Part shown: piece after piece, positions 1 through 6,968 of the stretch | How the letters are laid out: every line of letters begins with the position of its first letter | Numbering within the stretch: position 1 is the first letter of the stretch | Position numbers and translations under genes: made by a program | NCBI GenBank assembly: GCA_934234185.1 | Contig: CAKQHO010000072.1 | Location: 1-17,461, forward strand | Direction: 5' to 3' | From: an uncultured Psychrobacillus sp. | GTDB taxonomy: Bacteria > Bacillota > Bacilli > Bacillales_A > Planococcaceae | Length of the DNA stretch: 17,461 nucleotides | Notes under the pieces: generated by a model | Database searches by the model: none | The model's input: only the letters and a program-made list of their open reading frames with translations | Told to the model about the DNA's origin: nothing

Positions 1-508
1 GCCCAGCACCAAGGGGTTGAATTACTAAGTAAGATATAAATATATCTGTATCGGAAGTAAATGATTGTATGGCAAATAGAGGTAATGCCTGAGTGAAGCT
101 TAAAATAGCAGTTAAGGTAGTTACCCAAAGAACTCTGCTACGAGGATTTTTTTTTAAAAACCAAGGACTTGCCTTTTGAAATAGGATTATACAAAATGTA
201 AAATAGATAACTCCCAACCAAAAACCCACATCAAACCCATATAAAGCTCTTATTCCTATAGCAAGAACTCCTAATAATGGACCTAATCCCACATACAAAG
301 CCCCTACGATAATAGGTATATTCCGTAGATTAAGCTGAAAATCGGCAAACTCTGAATAACTAACGGCAAAGCAAATAAGCAGACTAATTGTGAAGTATAT
401 AGTAGCTATTGTTGAGAGATTTTTAACCTTATCAATCCAAAGAAGTGAGATAAATAGCAGTACGATCAAAAGAGATAGGTTAAATAAAAAATGAATAGTT
501 AAACTCAA
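1..508 (-). CDS. Membrane sensor (histidine kinase-like), N-terminal part, cut by window edge
   Basis: Read on the minus strand, a TTG start at 508-506 follows a GAGGTG ribosome binding site (520-515) by 6 bases. The frame is open to the window edge, about 169 codons. The product starts MSLTIHFLFNLSLLIVLLF and holds several hydrophobic segments, so this is a membrane domain only. The segment LNLRNIPIIVGALYVGLGP with the later RALYGFDVGF matches the corresponding part of the gene just upstream (LNLRSVPLIVGGLYFGFSP, RGFYGIDLGF). This resembles the multi-helix sensor domain of LytS/KinB-type proteins (5TM-5TMR_LYT-like, my assignment from pattern). The gene starts 36 bp after the stop of its paralogue and probably shares its transcript. 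The kinase part, if present, lies outside the window, so the kinase call is inferred from the paralogue. Confidence 0.72.
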   Translation of the reverse strand, partial: MSLTIHFLFNLSLLIVLLFISLLWIDKVKNLSTIATIYFTISLLICFAVSYSEFADFQLNLRNIPIIVGALYVGLGPLLGVLAIGIRALYGFDVGFWLGVIYFTFCIILFQKASPWFLKKNPRSRVLWVTTLTAILSFTQALPLFAIQSFTSDTDIFISYLVIQPLGAG

Positions 509-544
509 AAAAAACACCTCTTTTAGGAGACAAATCTTGATGTA

Positions 545-1759
545 TTATTTATGTAAAAGATGACATTTTACTGGTTTAAAAGATATATACAAGCTAAATT
601 TCTTCCCATTGTCATTGCGTATGTGAATAGTTCCTTTCAGTGAATGAATCATTTCAAAAGCGATAGTCATGCTCAAGTCCTGGAAATTTAAGGTATCAGC
701 CGTGCGAGAATTTTGTAGTAATACGATAATTTCACCATCAATGTCAGCAGTTTCAATAATAAGAGCCCCACCACTAGTCATAGATTCTATTACACACTTT
801 CCAATATTTAAAAAAGACTGCTGAAACTTAGAGCGATCTCCTTCCATTATTTTTGTGGAAGTAAAATTGTCAATAATTTTAACGGAATGATAATTGGCTA
901 GAGGTTTTAGTAATTGAATTACTCTATAAAGCTCCTCATTTACATGAAAACGACTAGTTGATTCGGTTATAGGCTTGGAATAGGTGAGATAACCTTGAAT
1001 AATACGTTCTGCAGAATCTAACTCATCCTTTAGGATCGATAAGTATTGGTTACGTTTTTTCGAGGATAGCCCAGCTTGATCTAATAACTCAACAAAACCC
1101 ATTGCAGTAGTTAAAGGGTTCCTTATTTCATGAGTAATGGCAGCTCCCATTTGTTCAATTGCTGCAGCCTTCTCTGACTTCACAAGCTCTTGATGAAAAT
1201 AGTAATTCTTTTGTAAAACTTCAATAATAAAAGATAAAGTGGCAACACTTATTGGGGGAATCACAATATACGCGAAAAGAACATCGGTGTTATTTGTTAA
1301 ATCAGTGACTAGCATAAGTGTTGATAAGTCGATAATACTGAACCCTAGAGAGACAACAAACGCATAGAATATTCGATGAGATGATTTTTGAGATAAAAAC
1401 TTTAATGAGTGGCAATAAAGGATAGAACTTAAAATTCCATATGACAAAATACTTTCAAAAAAACCAAGGTCTATCCCGTAAAATCCTCTTAAGCTTATAA
1501 CGAGGAAACCAAGAAAAGGACTGAAACCAAAATATAATCCACCTACTATCAGCGGAACGGATCTTAGATTTAACAGTAAGCTCTCGGAAACTTTATATGA
1601 AAAAACAAAGCAAAAGATGATAGAAAGTGAGAAATACAATAGTAATAATTTTTTTTGCCTAAATAAATTTTCTGGCTTTCGAAAAACAGAAAAGAAAAGA
1701 AAAAAAAGGAGAATAATTAAAGATAGGTTAAAGAAAAAATTTATTGTTATATTTCCCAA
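545..1759 (-). CDS. Membrane sensor histidine kinase with degenerate ATPase domain
   Basis: Likely a membrane-bound sensor protein of a phosphorelay. The first ~190 residues are hydrophobic helices of the same type as the downstream paralogue. A dimerisation/phosphoacceptor (HisKA) domain follows, with the H-box THEIRNPLTTAMGFVELL; the His is residue 217 counted from a GTG at 1780. The C-terminal ~130 residues sit where an ATPase should be, but the N-box reads LNIGKCVIES, with Cys where the Mg/ATP-binding Asn is normally found, and no DxGxG or GxGLGL glycine box can be recognised. Start choice: the GTG at 1780 has no ribosome binding site and sits at the expected transcription start. TTG at 1759 follows GAGGGA (1771-1766) by 6 bases and gives an N-terminus (MGNITINFFFNLSL) matching the paralogue. 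No response regulator gene is in the window. It may be a phosphatase or signalling scaffold rather than an active kinase. Confidence 0.85.
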   Translation of the reverse strand: MGNITINFFFNLSLIILLFFLFFSVFRKPENLFRQKKLLLLYFSLSIIFCFVFSYKVSESLLLNLRSVPLIVGGLYFGFSPFLGFLVISLRGFYGIDLGFFESILSYGILSSILYCHSLKFLSQKSSHRIFYAFVVSLGFSIIDLSTLMLVTDLTNNTDVLFAYIVIPPISVATLSFIIEVLQKNYYFHQELVKSEKAAAIEQMGAAITHEIRNPLTTAMGFVELLDQAGLSSKKRNQYLSILKDELDSAERIIQGYLTYSKPITESTSRFHVNEELYRVIQLLKPLANYHSVKIIDNFTSTKIMEGDRSKFQQSFLNIGKCVIESMTSGGALIIETADIDGEIIVLLQNSRTADTLNFQDLSMTIAFEMIHSLKGTIHIRNDNGKKFSLYISFKPVKCHLLHK

Positions 1760-1787
1760 GAGAGTTCCCTCGTTTCTCACGAGTAAA

Positions 1788-1793
1788 ATTATA
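1788..1793 (-). promoter_or_regulatory. -10 box of the sensor-kinase operon
   Basis: On the minus strand this is a perfect TATAAT. It predicts transcription starting near 1781, about 22 bases ahead of the TTG start at 1759 and on top of the alternative GTG at 1780. I see no good -35 box at the usual distance, so the call rests on the -10 box and position. Confidence 0.4.
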
Positions 1794-2215
1794 GGTTTAT
1801 AGTACCTTTAATTTACATCTTTTACAAGCTTACTATTAAAATATTTGGAAAATTAAATAATTATATCCAAATAGTAATTACTTCATTCACTAGTGGGAAA
1901 AGTAAAATAGGGTATAGTATTAACTTTAAATGACAAATAAATAGTGAATATCTTATGTTCTTCTTAATATGATTTAATAGCTGTACCTTCAACTAATAGT
2001 AGTTAGCTGAGAGTTGCTCTTTCATCTCATTTATCATTAGAAGAAAAAGTTTACATTAAAATGTAATTTATAGGTGAGGTAATCTTTTTTGTCAAAATAC
2101 ATAATATTTATGTTTAATATTTCCAAAACCCCTTTTCCGTTGTATAGTCGATTATAGTATTTAAAAAGAAATAATCATTTTCTTTAACGTACTATGCAAA
2201 AATTAAAGGAAAGTA
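1794..2215. other. Intergenic region between divergent kinase and lacI-type genes
   Basis: A very AT-rich stretch of about 420 bp between divergent genes with no convincing gene. A candidate SigA promoter for the regulator is TTGTCA (2088-2093), an 18-bp spacer, then TTTAAT (2112-2117). A short inverted repeat (TTACAT/ATGTAA) lies near 2050-2065. TATGCAA at 2193-2199 matches half of the palindrome found ahead of the catabolic operon. A 22-codon frame from TTG at 2088 with GAGGT upstream is possible but unsupported. Confidence 0.4.
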
Positions 2216-3211
2216 GTGAACCATATGAAGCCAGGGATAACAGCAAAAGATGTAGCTAAGCTTGCTGGAGTATCTCAATCATCTGTCTCGCGTGTCTATT
2301 TTAAGGGAGCGACTGTTTCTTCAAAGACAAGAGAAAAAGTATTAGCAGCAGCGAAGGAACTAGGGTACAGGCCAAATGAATTTGCTAGAAGTCTTATAAC
2401 TAGCAGAACAAAGATTATTGGCTTGGTTATGAAGGGTATTCAAAACCCCTTTTACCCACAGGTCTTAAAACAATTTACAACGTCATTTAAAAAATTGGGG
2501 TATAGCATCTTGTTTGTTTACACTAATAATGACGAGATTCAAAAAGAAGATATAGAGATATTGTTAAATTACAATGTAGCTGGTGTAGTTATTACCGATG
2601 CAACCTTATCCTTAAATGCTACAGAGGACTTTATTAATAATGAGATACCTCTTGTGCTATTTAACCGAAAAATTATAGATGATCAGATCTATTCAGTTTG
2701 CTGTAATAATTTTGAGGCAAGTAAACAGATAGCTAATTTTCTTCTAAGCTGTGGCTGTGAAAACCTTGTATATATATCGGGTAACGAAAATACCTCTACA
2801 AGCAAAGAAAGAGAAGAAGGTTTTATCGCAGTATTACAAAAGGAAAATATTACTTATCAAAAGTATATCTCTGACTTCACCTATAAAGGCGGCTATCAGA
2901 CAGCAAAAGAAATTCTAAAGGAAAAAATACTTCCGGATGGTTTCTTTGTTGCTAATGATATTATGGCTTTAGGAGTATTGGATGCACTACGTGAGGAAAA
3001 TATTACGGTACCTGAGATGACAAAGGTTATTGGGTTTGACAATATAGAAATGGCATCTTGGCCAGCTTATAGTTTGACCACTTGGGAACAGCCCATCAAG
3101 GAAATGGTAGATCAAACAGTAAACTATTTAATCTCTCAGATTACGGGCAGCTCTAGCGTGGTAGAAAAAGTGGAGTTTGATGGAAAGTTAATTGTTAGAA
3201 AATCGACATAA
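2216..3211 (+). CDS. LacI-family transcriptional regulator
   Basis: A DNA-binding repressor or activator that probably controls the downstream dehydrogenase/permease operon in response to a small ligand. Residues 9-60 hold the LacI helix-turn-helix (TAKDVAKLAGVSQSSVSRV) and the hinge helix pattern YRPNEFARSL. Residues ~65-330 form the periplasmic-binding-protein-like ligand domain, with IIGLVM..QNPFYPQ near its start and a GFDNIEMA stretch near its end; 331 aa is the usual family length. The GTG start at 2216 is preceded by AAAGGA at 2205-2210 with 5-base spacing; an ATG three codons on is too far from it. The gene points at the operon it precedes by about 116 bp, and a perfect palindrome lies in that gap. 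I see no terminator after it. The ligand cannot be named from sequence. Confidence 0.93.
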   Translation: MNHMKPGITAKDVAKLAGVSQSSVSRVYFKGATVSSKTREKVLAAAKELGYRPNEFARSLITSRTKIIGLVMKGIQNPFYPQVLKQFTTSFKKLGYSILFVYTNNDEIQKEDIEILLNYNVAGVVITDATLSLNATEDFINNEIPLVLFNRKIIDDQIYSVCCNNFEASKQIANFLLSCGCENLVYISGNENTSTSKEREEGFIAVLQKENITYQKYISDFTYKGGYQTAKEILKEKILPDGFFVANDIMALGVLDALREENITVPEMTKVIGFDNIEMASWPAYSLTTWEQPIKEMVDQTVNYLISQITGSSSVVEKVEFDGKLIVRKST

Positions 3212-3216
3212 ACTAT

Positions 3217-3245
3217 TTGACTTAAAACATTTTTTAGAATAATCT
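3217..3245 (+). promoter_or_regulatory. Possible SigA promoter for the catabolic operon
   Basis: TTGACT at 3217-3222 is a good -35 box. The -10 box is poor: TAATCT at 17-bp spacing or AATAAT at 15 bp. If right, the start would be near 3252, placing the palindrome at 3261-3276 just downstream, where a bound repressor would block elongation. Confidence 0.35.
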
Positions 3246-3260
3246 TACTTGTATACATTT

Positions 3261-3276
3261 TTGCATACGTATGCAA
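3261..3276. promoter_or_regulatory. Perfect 16-bp palindrome, candidate LacI-type operator
   Basis: TTGCATACGTATGCAA is identical to its reverse complement and has the central CG typical of LacI/GalR-family operators. It lies between the regulator gene and the first enzyme gene, upstream of the ribosome binding site at 3311-3317. I see no second full copy in the window; a half-site (TATGCAA, 2193-2199) lies just upstream of the regulator. That this protein binds here is an inference from position and symmetry. Confidence 0.7.
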
Positions 3277-3294
3277 CACCTTTACATTTTAGAA

Positions 3295-3309
3295 ATGAAT
3301 GCGGTTACA
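3295..3309. promoter_or_regulatory. Candidate cre site (CcpA catabolite control)
   Basis: ATGAATGCGGTTACA matches the Bacillus cre consensus WTGNAANCGNWNNCW at 14 of 15 positions (T for A at position 6). It lies between the palindrome and the ribosome binding site of the first enzyme gene, a position where bound CcpA would act as a roadblock. Confidence 0.6.
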
Positions 3310-3327
3310 AAAAAGGAGGATAACAAC

Positions 3328-4605
3328 ATGGTAAAGATTGTAAAAGCAGGTAAATCTCAAGAAGAAGTAAGTGCAAACGATTCAAAGGTTTCTCAAATCG
3401 TTGCAGAGGCATTAAAGAATGTGGAGACAAAAGGAGATCAAGCTGTTCGAGAGCTTTCTGAGAAGTTTGATAAATGGACTCCTGAATCATTTAGACTGAC
3501 AAAAGAACAAATTGAAGAAATTGTAGCAAAGGTACCAGAAGAGGTAATAGACGATATCAAATTTGCTCAAAAAAATATTCGTGAATTTGCAGAGGCACAG
3601 TTGGCATCTTTACAAGATGTGGAAGTTGAAAATATCCCAGGTGTAATTCTAGGGCATAAAAATATTCCAGTAAACAGTGTTGGCTGTTATATTCCTGGTG
3701 GACGTTACCCGATGGTCGCTTCGGCACATATGAGTGTTTTAACTGCGAAGGTAGCGGGAGTTAACCGTGTGATTGCTTGTACTCCACCTATTAATGGAGA
3801 AATACCAAATGCAACAATTGCTGCTATGTATCTAGCTGGAGCCGATGAAATCTATTTACTTGGAGGCATCCAAGCAATGGGTGCAATGGCAATAGGTACA
3901 GAGACTATTGAAGCTGTAGACATGATTGTTGGCCCAGGAAATGCTTTTGTTGCAGAAGCGAAACGTCAGCTTTATGGTCGTGTAGGTATTGATTTATTCG
4001 CTGGCCCAACAGAAACATTGGTAGTAGCTGATCATACAGCAGATGCTGAAATGGTAGCAACCGATATTCTCGGACAAGGAGAGCATGGACCAACTTCTCC
4101 TGGAGCTTTAATCACAACCTCTGAGAAACTAGCAGAAGAAACATTGAAAGAGATTGAACGTCAATTAGAAACTCTTCCTACAGCAGACGTGGCTCGTGTG
4201 TCTTGGGAGGATTATGGCCAAATTTTGTTAGTGGATTCTATTGAGGAAGCTAGAATAGAGGCAGATCGTTTAGCTTTTGAACATGTTGAAATCCTGACAG
4301 AGGATCCGAATTATTTCTTAGAAAATATGACTAATTACGGATGCCTTTTCTTAGGTCCAGAAACAAACGTTGCATACGGAGACAAGGTTATTGGAACAAA
4401 CCATACTCTTCCTACGAAGGGTGCTGCAAGATATACAGGGGGACTGTGGGTAGGTAAATTCATTAAAACAGTTACTTATCAAAAGGTGACACCAGAAGCA
4501 AGTGCTTATATTGGGGAATATGCAGCACGTTTATGTCAGCTTGAGAACTTTGCAGGGCATGCCGAGCAAGCGCTGCTTCGTGTAAGAAGGTACGGGAAGA
4601 AATAA
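3328..4605 (+). CDS. Histidinol-dehydrogenase-family enzyme, HpsN (sulfopropanediol 3-dehydrogenase)-like
   Basis: A zinc- and NAD-dependent dehydrogenase that by family chemistry oxidises a primary alcohol to a carboxylate in two steps. Residues matching the HisD zinc ligands and catalytic pair are present: Gln250 and His253 (GQGEHGP), Glu318-His319 (FEHVEI), Asp352 (GDKVIGTNHTLPT) and His411 (FAGHAEQ); GPGN lies at 202-205. The GGLWVGKFIKTVTYQ segment replaces the LSVxDFxKR form of biosynthetic HisD and recalls HpsN-type enzymes that oxidise 2,3-dihydroxypropane-1-sulfonate to sulfolactate. There are no other histidine genes here, and the neighbours are a permease and three dehydrogenases, so a catabolic role is likely. 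Start: ATG 3328 follows AAGGAGG (3312-3318). An in-frame ATG at 3271 lies inside the palindrome and has no ribosome binding site. The substrate (sulfonate, sugar acid or similar) is uncertain. Confidence 0.88.
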   Translation: MVKIVKAGKSQEEVSANDSKVSQIVAEALKNVETKGDQAVRELSEKFDKWTPESFRLTKEQIEEIVAKVPEEVIDDIKFAQKNIREFAEAQLASLQDVEVENIPGVILGHKNIPVNSVGCYIPGGRYPMVASAHMSVLTAKVAGVNRVIACTPPINGEIPNATIAAMYLAGADEIYLLGGIQAMGAMAIGTETIEAVDMIVGPGNAFVAEAKRQLYGRVGIDLFAGPTETLVVADHTADAEMVATDILGQGEHGPTSPGALITTSEKLAEETLKEIERQLETLPTADVARVSWEDYGQILLVDSIEEARIEADRLAFEHVEILTEDPNYFLENMTNYGCLFLGPETNVAYGDKVIGTNHTLPTKGAARYTGGLWVGKFIKTVTYQKVTPEASAYIGEYAARLCQLENFAGHAEQALLRVRRYGKK

Positions 4606-4632
4606 TGCTAATGGGGTATTGGGGGAAATAGT

Positions 4633-5955
4633 ATGTTAGGTGCAATAGGGTTATTTGGTGGATTGGCGCTATTAATCTATTTAACGATGAAAGGGATGAA
4701 CCTGTTAATAGCAGCGCCGTTAACAGCGCTATTCGTAGCTGTGTTAAATGGATTGCCCATTTTCCCACAGCTTGCAGAAGAGGGTGCAGCAACCTTTTTG
4801 ACAAATTATATGACAGGGTTCACGGGCTTTATCACATCCTGGTGGTTAATGTTCTTAACAGGAGCCATTTTTGGAAAGGTCATGGAGGATAGTGGGGCTG
4901 CCGACAGTGTCTCTCAATGGGTAGTTTCAAAGATTGGTATGAAGCGGGCAGCACTTGCTGTCATTCTAGCTTGTGCCGTGTTAACTTACGGAGGAGTTAG
5001 CCTCTTTGTTGTAGCTTTTTCTGTTTATCCAATGGCTTTGAGCTTGTTTAAGCAGGCAGATTTGCCTAGACGATTCATTCCGGCGGCACTTGGATTTGGT
5101 TCCACAACCTTCACCATGACATCTGCCGGGTCTCCGGAAATCCAAAACTGGATACCGATAGAGTTTTTAGATACTAGACATACGGCAGGCTGGGAAGTCA
5201 GTATTATAGTGGCAATTTTCATGGCTGCCTTTGGGTATTGGTGGTTAAAGAAGATTATCAACAAAGCAATGGCAAATGGGGAACATTTTGTAGAAAGAGA
5301 TACAGATGTGAAGGTAGAGGCTCGAACAGAGCTTCCGAATCCGTTACTGAGTATGATACCGCTATTGGTAGTGCTCGTTATTTCATTCGTCTTCCATGAC
5401 TCCCTAAAAACTTCCGCGTTAATCATCGCATTAACAGGCGGAATCGTGTCTACTTACCTGATTAATAGAAGATACTTCCGAGCATTTGGAAATGCAGTTG
5501 GAGAAGGAGCTGCAGGTGCAGTTATCGCAATTGCAAATACAGCTGCCGTAGTTGGATTTGGAGGAGTTGTAAGGGTAACTCCGTCATTTGAAGCAGCTGT
5601 AGAGGTAATGACAAATATTCCGGGAAGCCCCTTAATAGGAGGTGCTTTAGCCGTAGCGGTAATAGCAGGTTTAACAGGCTCTTCCTCAGGAGGTCAGGCT
5701 ATTGCTCTGCCACTTCTAGCTCCTCATTACTTAGATATGGGAGTGAACGCAGAGGCGCTTCATAGAACTGTAGCAATTTCCTCGGGCTCACTAGATTCTT
5801 TACCTCAAGGCGGTTATGTTGTAACGACCATCCGATCCATTTGTGGAGAAACCCATAAAGACGCATATCCTGCGTTTGGTGCAATGACTGTAGTAGTTCC
5901 GATTTTAGGAGCAATTTTAGCGGTAATCTTATTTTCTTTTGGTTTAGGAATTTAA
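4633..5955 (+). CDS. GntP-family permease
   Basis: An integral membrane carrier, probably a proton or sodium symporter for a hydroxylated organic acid. The 440 residues are mostly hydrophobic helices. Recognisable stretches are a first helix starting at residue 1, GGVSLFVVAFSVYPMAL near 120-136, GSTTFTMTSAGSPEIQNW near 156-173, and GLTGSSSGGQAIALPLL near 343-359; a charged loop around 215-230 separates the halves. Length and these patterns fit the GntP/YxjC-like family, known for gluconate and probably for 3-hydroxybutyrate and similar acids. The gene begins 27 bp after the HisD-like gene with GGGGGA at 4620-4625 upstream, so it is in the same operon. A hairpin follows it. It is probably the entry route for the substrate of the neighbouring dehydrogenases; the substrate itself cannot be assigned. 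Confidence 0.88.
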   Translation: MLGAIGLFGGLALLIYLTMKGMNLLIAAPLTALFVAVLNGLPIFPQLAEEGAATFLTNYMTGFTGFITSWWLMFLTGAIFGKVMEDSGAADSVSQWVVSKIGMKRAALAVILACAVLTYGGVSLFVVAFSVYPMALSLFKQADLPRRFIPAALGFGSTTFTMTSAGSPEIQNWIPIEFLDTRHTAGWEVSIIVAIFMAAFGYWWLKKIINKAMANGEHFVERDTDVKVEARTELPNPLLSMIPLLVVLVISFVFHDSLKTSALIIALTGGIVSTYLINRRYFRAFGNAVGEGAAGAVIAIANTAAVVGFGGVVRVTPSFEAAVEVMTNIPGSPLIGGALAVAVIAGLTGSSSGGQAIALPLLAPHYLDMGVNAEALHRTVAISSGSLDSLPQGGYVVTTIRSICGETHKDAYPAFGAMTVVVPILGAILAVILFSFGLGI

Positions 5956-5963
5956 TGAATTCA

Positions 5964-5995
5964 GAATACCCAGCAAATATGTTTGTTGGGTATTC
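5964..5995 (+). terminator. Intra-operon hairpin (weak terminator or processing site)
   Basis: A 14-bp stem (GAATACCCAGCAAA with TTTGTTGGGTATTC, one G-U pair) encloses a 4-base loop TATG. The following bases are CTATTAACAC, not a T-run, so full termination is unlikely. It sits between the permease gene and the next enzyme gene and may lower distal expression or protect the upstream mRNA. Confidence 0.5.
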
Positions 5996-6019
5996 CTATT
6001 AACACAGGGGGTAGGAGAA

Positions 6020-6967
6020 ATGAGTAACAAGCTGGCTATTCTTGGCTGTGGAACAATGGGTCATTCTATTGCGTTATCTGCGGCGTGGGCAGGTATGAAT
6101 GTAAGCGTTTATGGTGTGAACGAACAGGATCTGGAAAATGCTACAAAAGGGCTTCGTAGCAAAATAAAGGTGATGGCGGATAACAACGTGTTTAACAAAG
6201 AGCAAGCTATAAAGATCTTAGGAAACATAAAACTATCGCTATCGTTAGAAGAAGTGATAGAAGCTTCGAACTTTATTATTGAAGTAATTCCAGAGGAACT
6301 AGAGCTTAAAAAAGAAATGTATGAGAAATTAGAAAAACTAGTCGGACCGGAGGTTATTATTGCAAGTAATACGTCAGGATTTAAACCAAGCTTACTTTCT
6401 GAAAATATGAAGTTTCCAAATCGTTTTGTGGTAACACATTTCTGGAATCCGGCTCATTTAATTCCTTTAGTTGAGGTAGTCAAAGGGCCTAGTACAGATG
6501 AAAAAACAATAACAAAAGCGATGCAAATGATGAAGGATATGAAAAAGAAGCCTATTCTTATACAGAAAGAGATTCCAGGCTTTATCGGCAACCGTCTACA
6601 ATACTCTCTTTTCAGGGAAGCACAATCGTTATTGGATGCAGGTGTAGCCACGAAAGAGGATATTGATGCAGCTGTTACGTACAGTATAGGAAGACGTCTT
6701 CCTGTAACTGGGCCATTAATGACAGCTGACATGGGAGGGTTAGATGTTTTTTCTGCTATTTCGAACTATCTGTTTGATGATCTAAGTACAGCAAAACACT
6801 CAGGAAGATTACTTACAGAGCTTGTAGATGAGCAAAAGCTAGGTGATAAAACTGGGGAAGGGTTCTATACATGGAACGAGGAATTCTCCACACAAAAAAA
6901 TACAGAGCGTGAACAAACACTTATCCATTTTCTGAAGAGGGATTTAGAAAAGATGGGGGAGGAGTAA
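6020..6967 (+). CDS. 3-hydroxyacyl-CoA dehydrogenase-family oxidoreductase
   Basis: An NAD(P)-dependent dehydrogenase of a secondary 3-hydroxyl group. The N-terminal Rossmann fold has GCGTMG at 10-14 region (LAILGCGTMGHSIAL), then SNTSGF at 116-121, the catalytic motif THFWNPAHLIPLVE at 139-152 (His140 and Glu152 match the His-Glu dyad of the family) and PGFIGNRL at 186-193. The C-terminal helical domain follows. At 315 aa it is a stand-alone member like carnitine or L-gulonate 3-dehydrogenases rather than a beta-oxidation fusion. No thiolase, CoA ligase or acyl-CoA dehydrogenase lies nearby, so a free acid or sulfonate is a more likely substrate than an acyl-CoA. The start follows GGGGGTAGGAG closely. 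Its C-terminus carries the ribosome binding site (GGGGAGGAG) of the next gene, one base away. Confidence 0.88.
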   Translation: MSNKLAILGCGTMGHSIALSAAWAGMNVSVYGVNEQDLENATKGLRSKIKVMADNNVFNKEQAIKILGNIKLSLSLEEVIEASNFIIEVIPEELELKKEMYEKLEKLVGPEVIIASNTSGFKPSLLSENMKFPNRFVVTHFWNPAHLIPLVEVVKGPSTDEKTITKAMQMMKDMKKKPILIQKEIPGFIGNRLQYSLFREAQSLLDAGVATKEDIDAAVTYSIGRRLPVTGPLMTADMGGLDVFSAISNYLFDDLSTAKHSGRLLTELVDEQKLGDKTGEGFYTWNEEFSTQKNTEREQTLIHFLKRDLEKMGEE

Positions 6968-6968
6968 A

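Noticed and set aside
1760..1780. GTG start at 1780 for the sensor kinase
   Set aside because: No ribosome binding site, it would begin at the predicted transcription start, and the TTG at 1759 aligns with the paralogue.
2088..2156. 22-codon frame (TTG start, GAGGT upstream) ahead of the lacI-type gene
   Set aside because: The TTG is also the best -35 box for the regulator's promoter and there is no conservation evidence.
3271..3327. N-terminal extension of the HisD-like protein from ATG 3271
   Set aside because: The ATG lies inside the palindrome with no ribosome binding site, and the extension has no family resemblance; ATG 3328 has a near-perfect AAGGAGG.
3328..4605. Biosynthetic histidinol dehydrogenase (hisD)
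   Set aside because: No other his genes are near, the C-terminal GGLWVGKFIKT segment differs from HisD, and the gene sits in a catabolic operon.
6100..6113. cre-like TGTAAGCGTTTATG in the 3-hydroxyacyl-CoA-dehydrogenase-type gene
   Set aside because: Only 12 of 14 matches, deep within a coding region and far from the promoter; likely chance.
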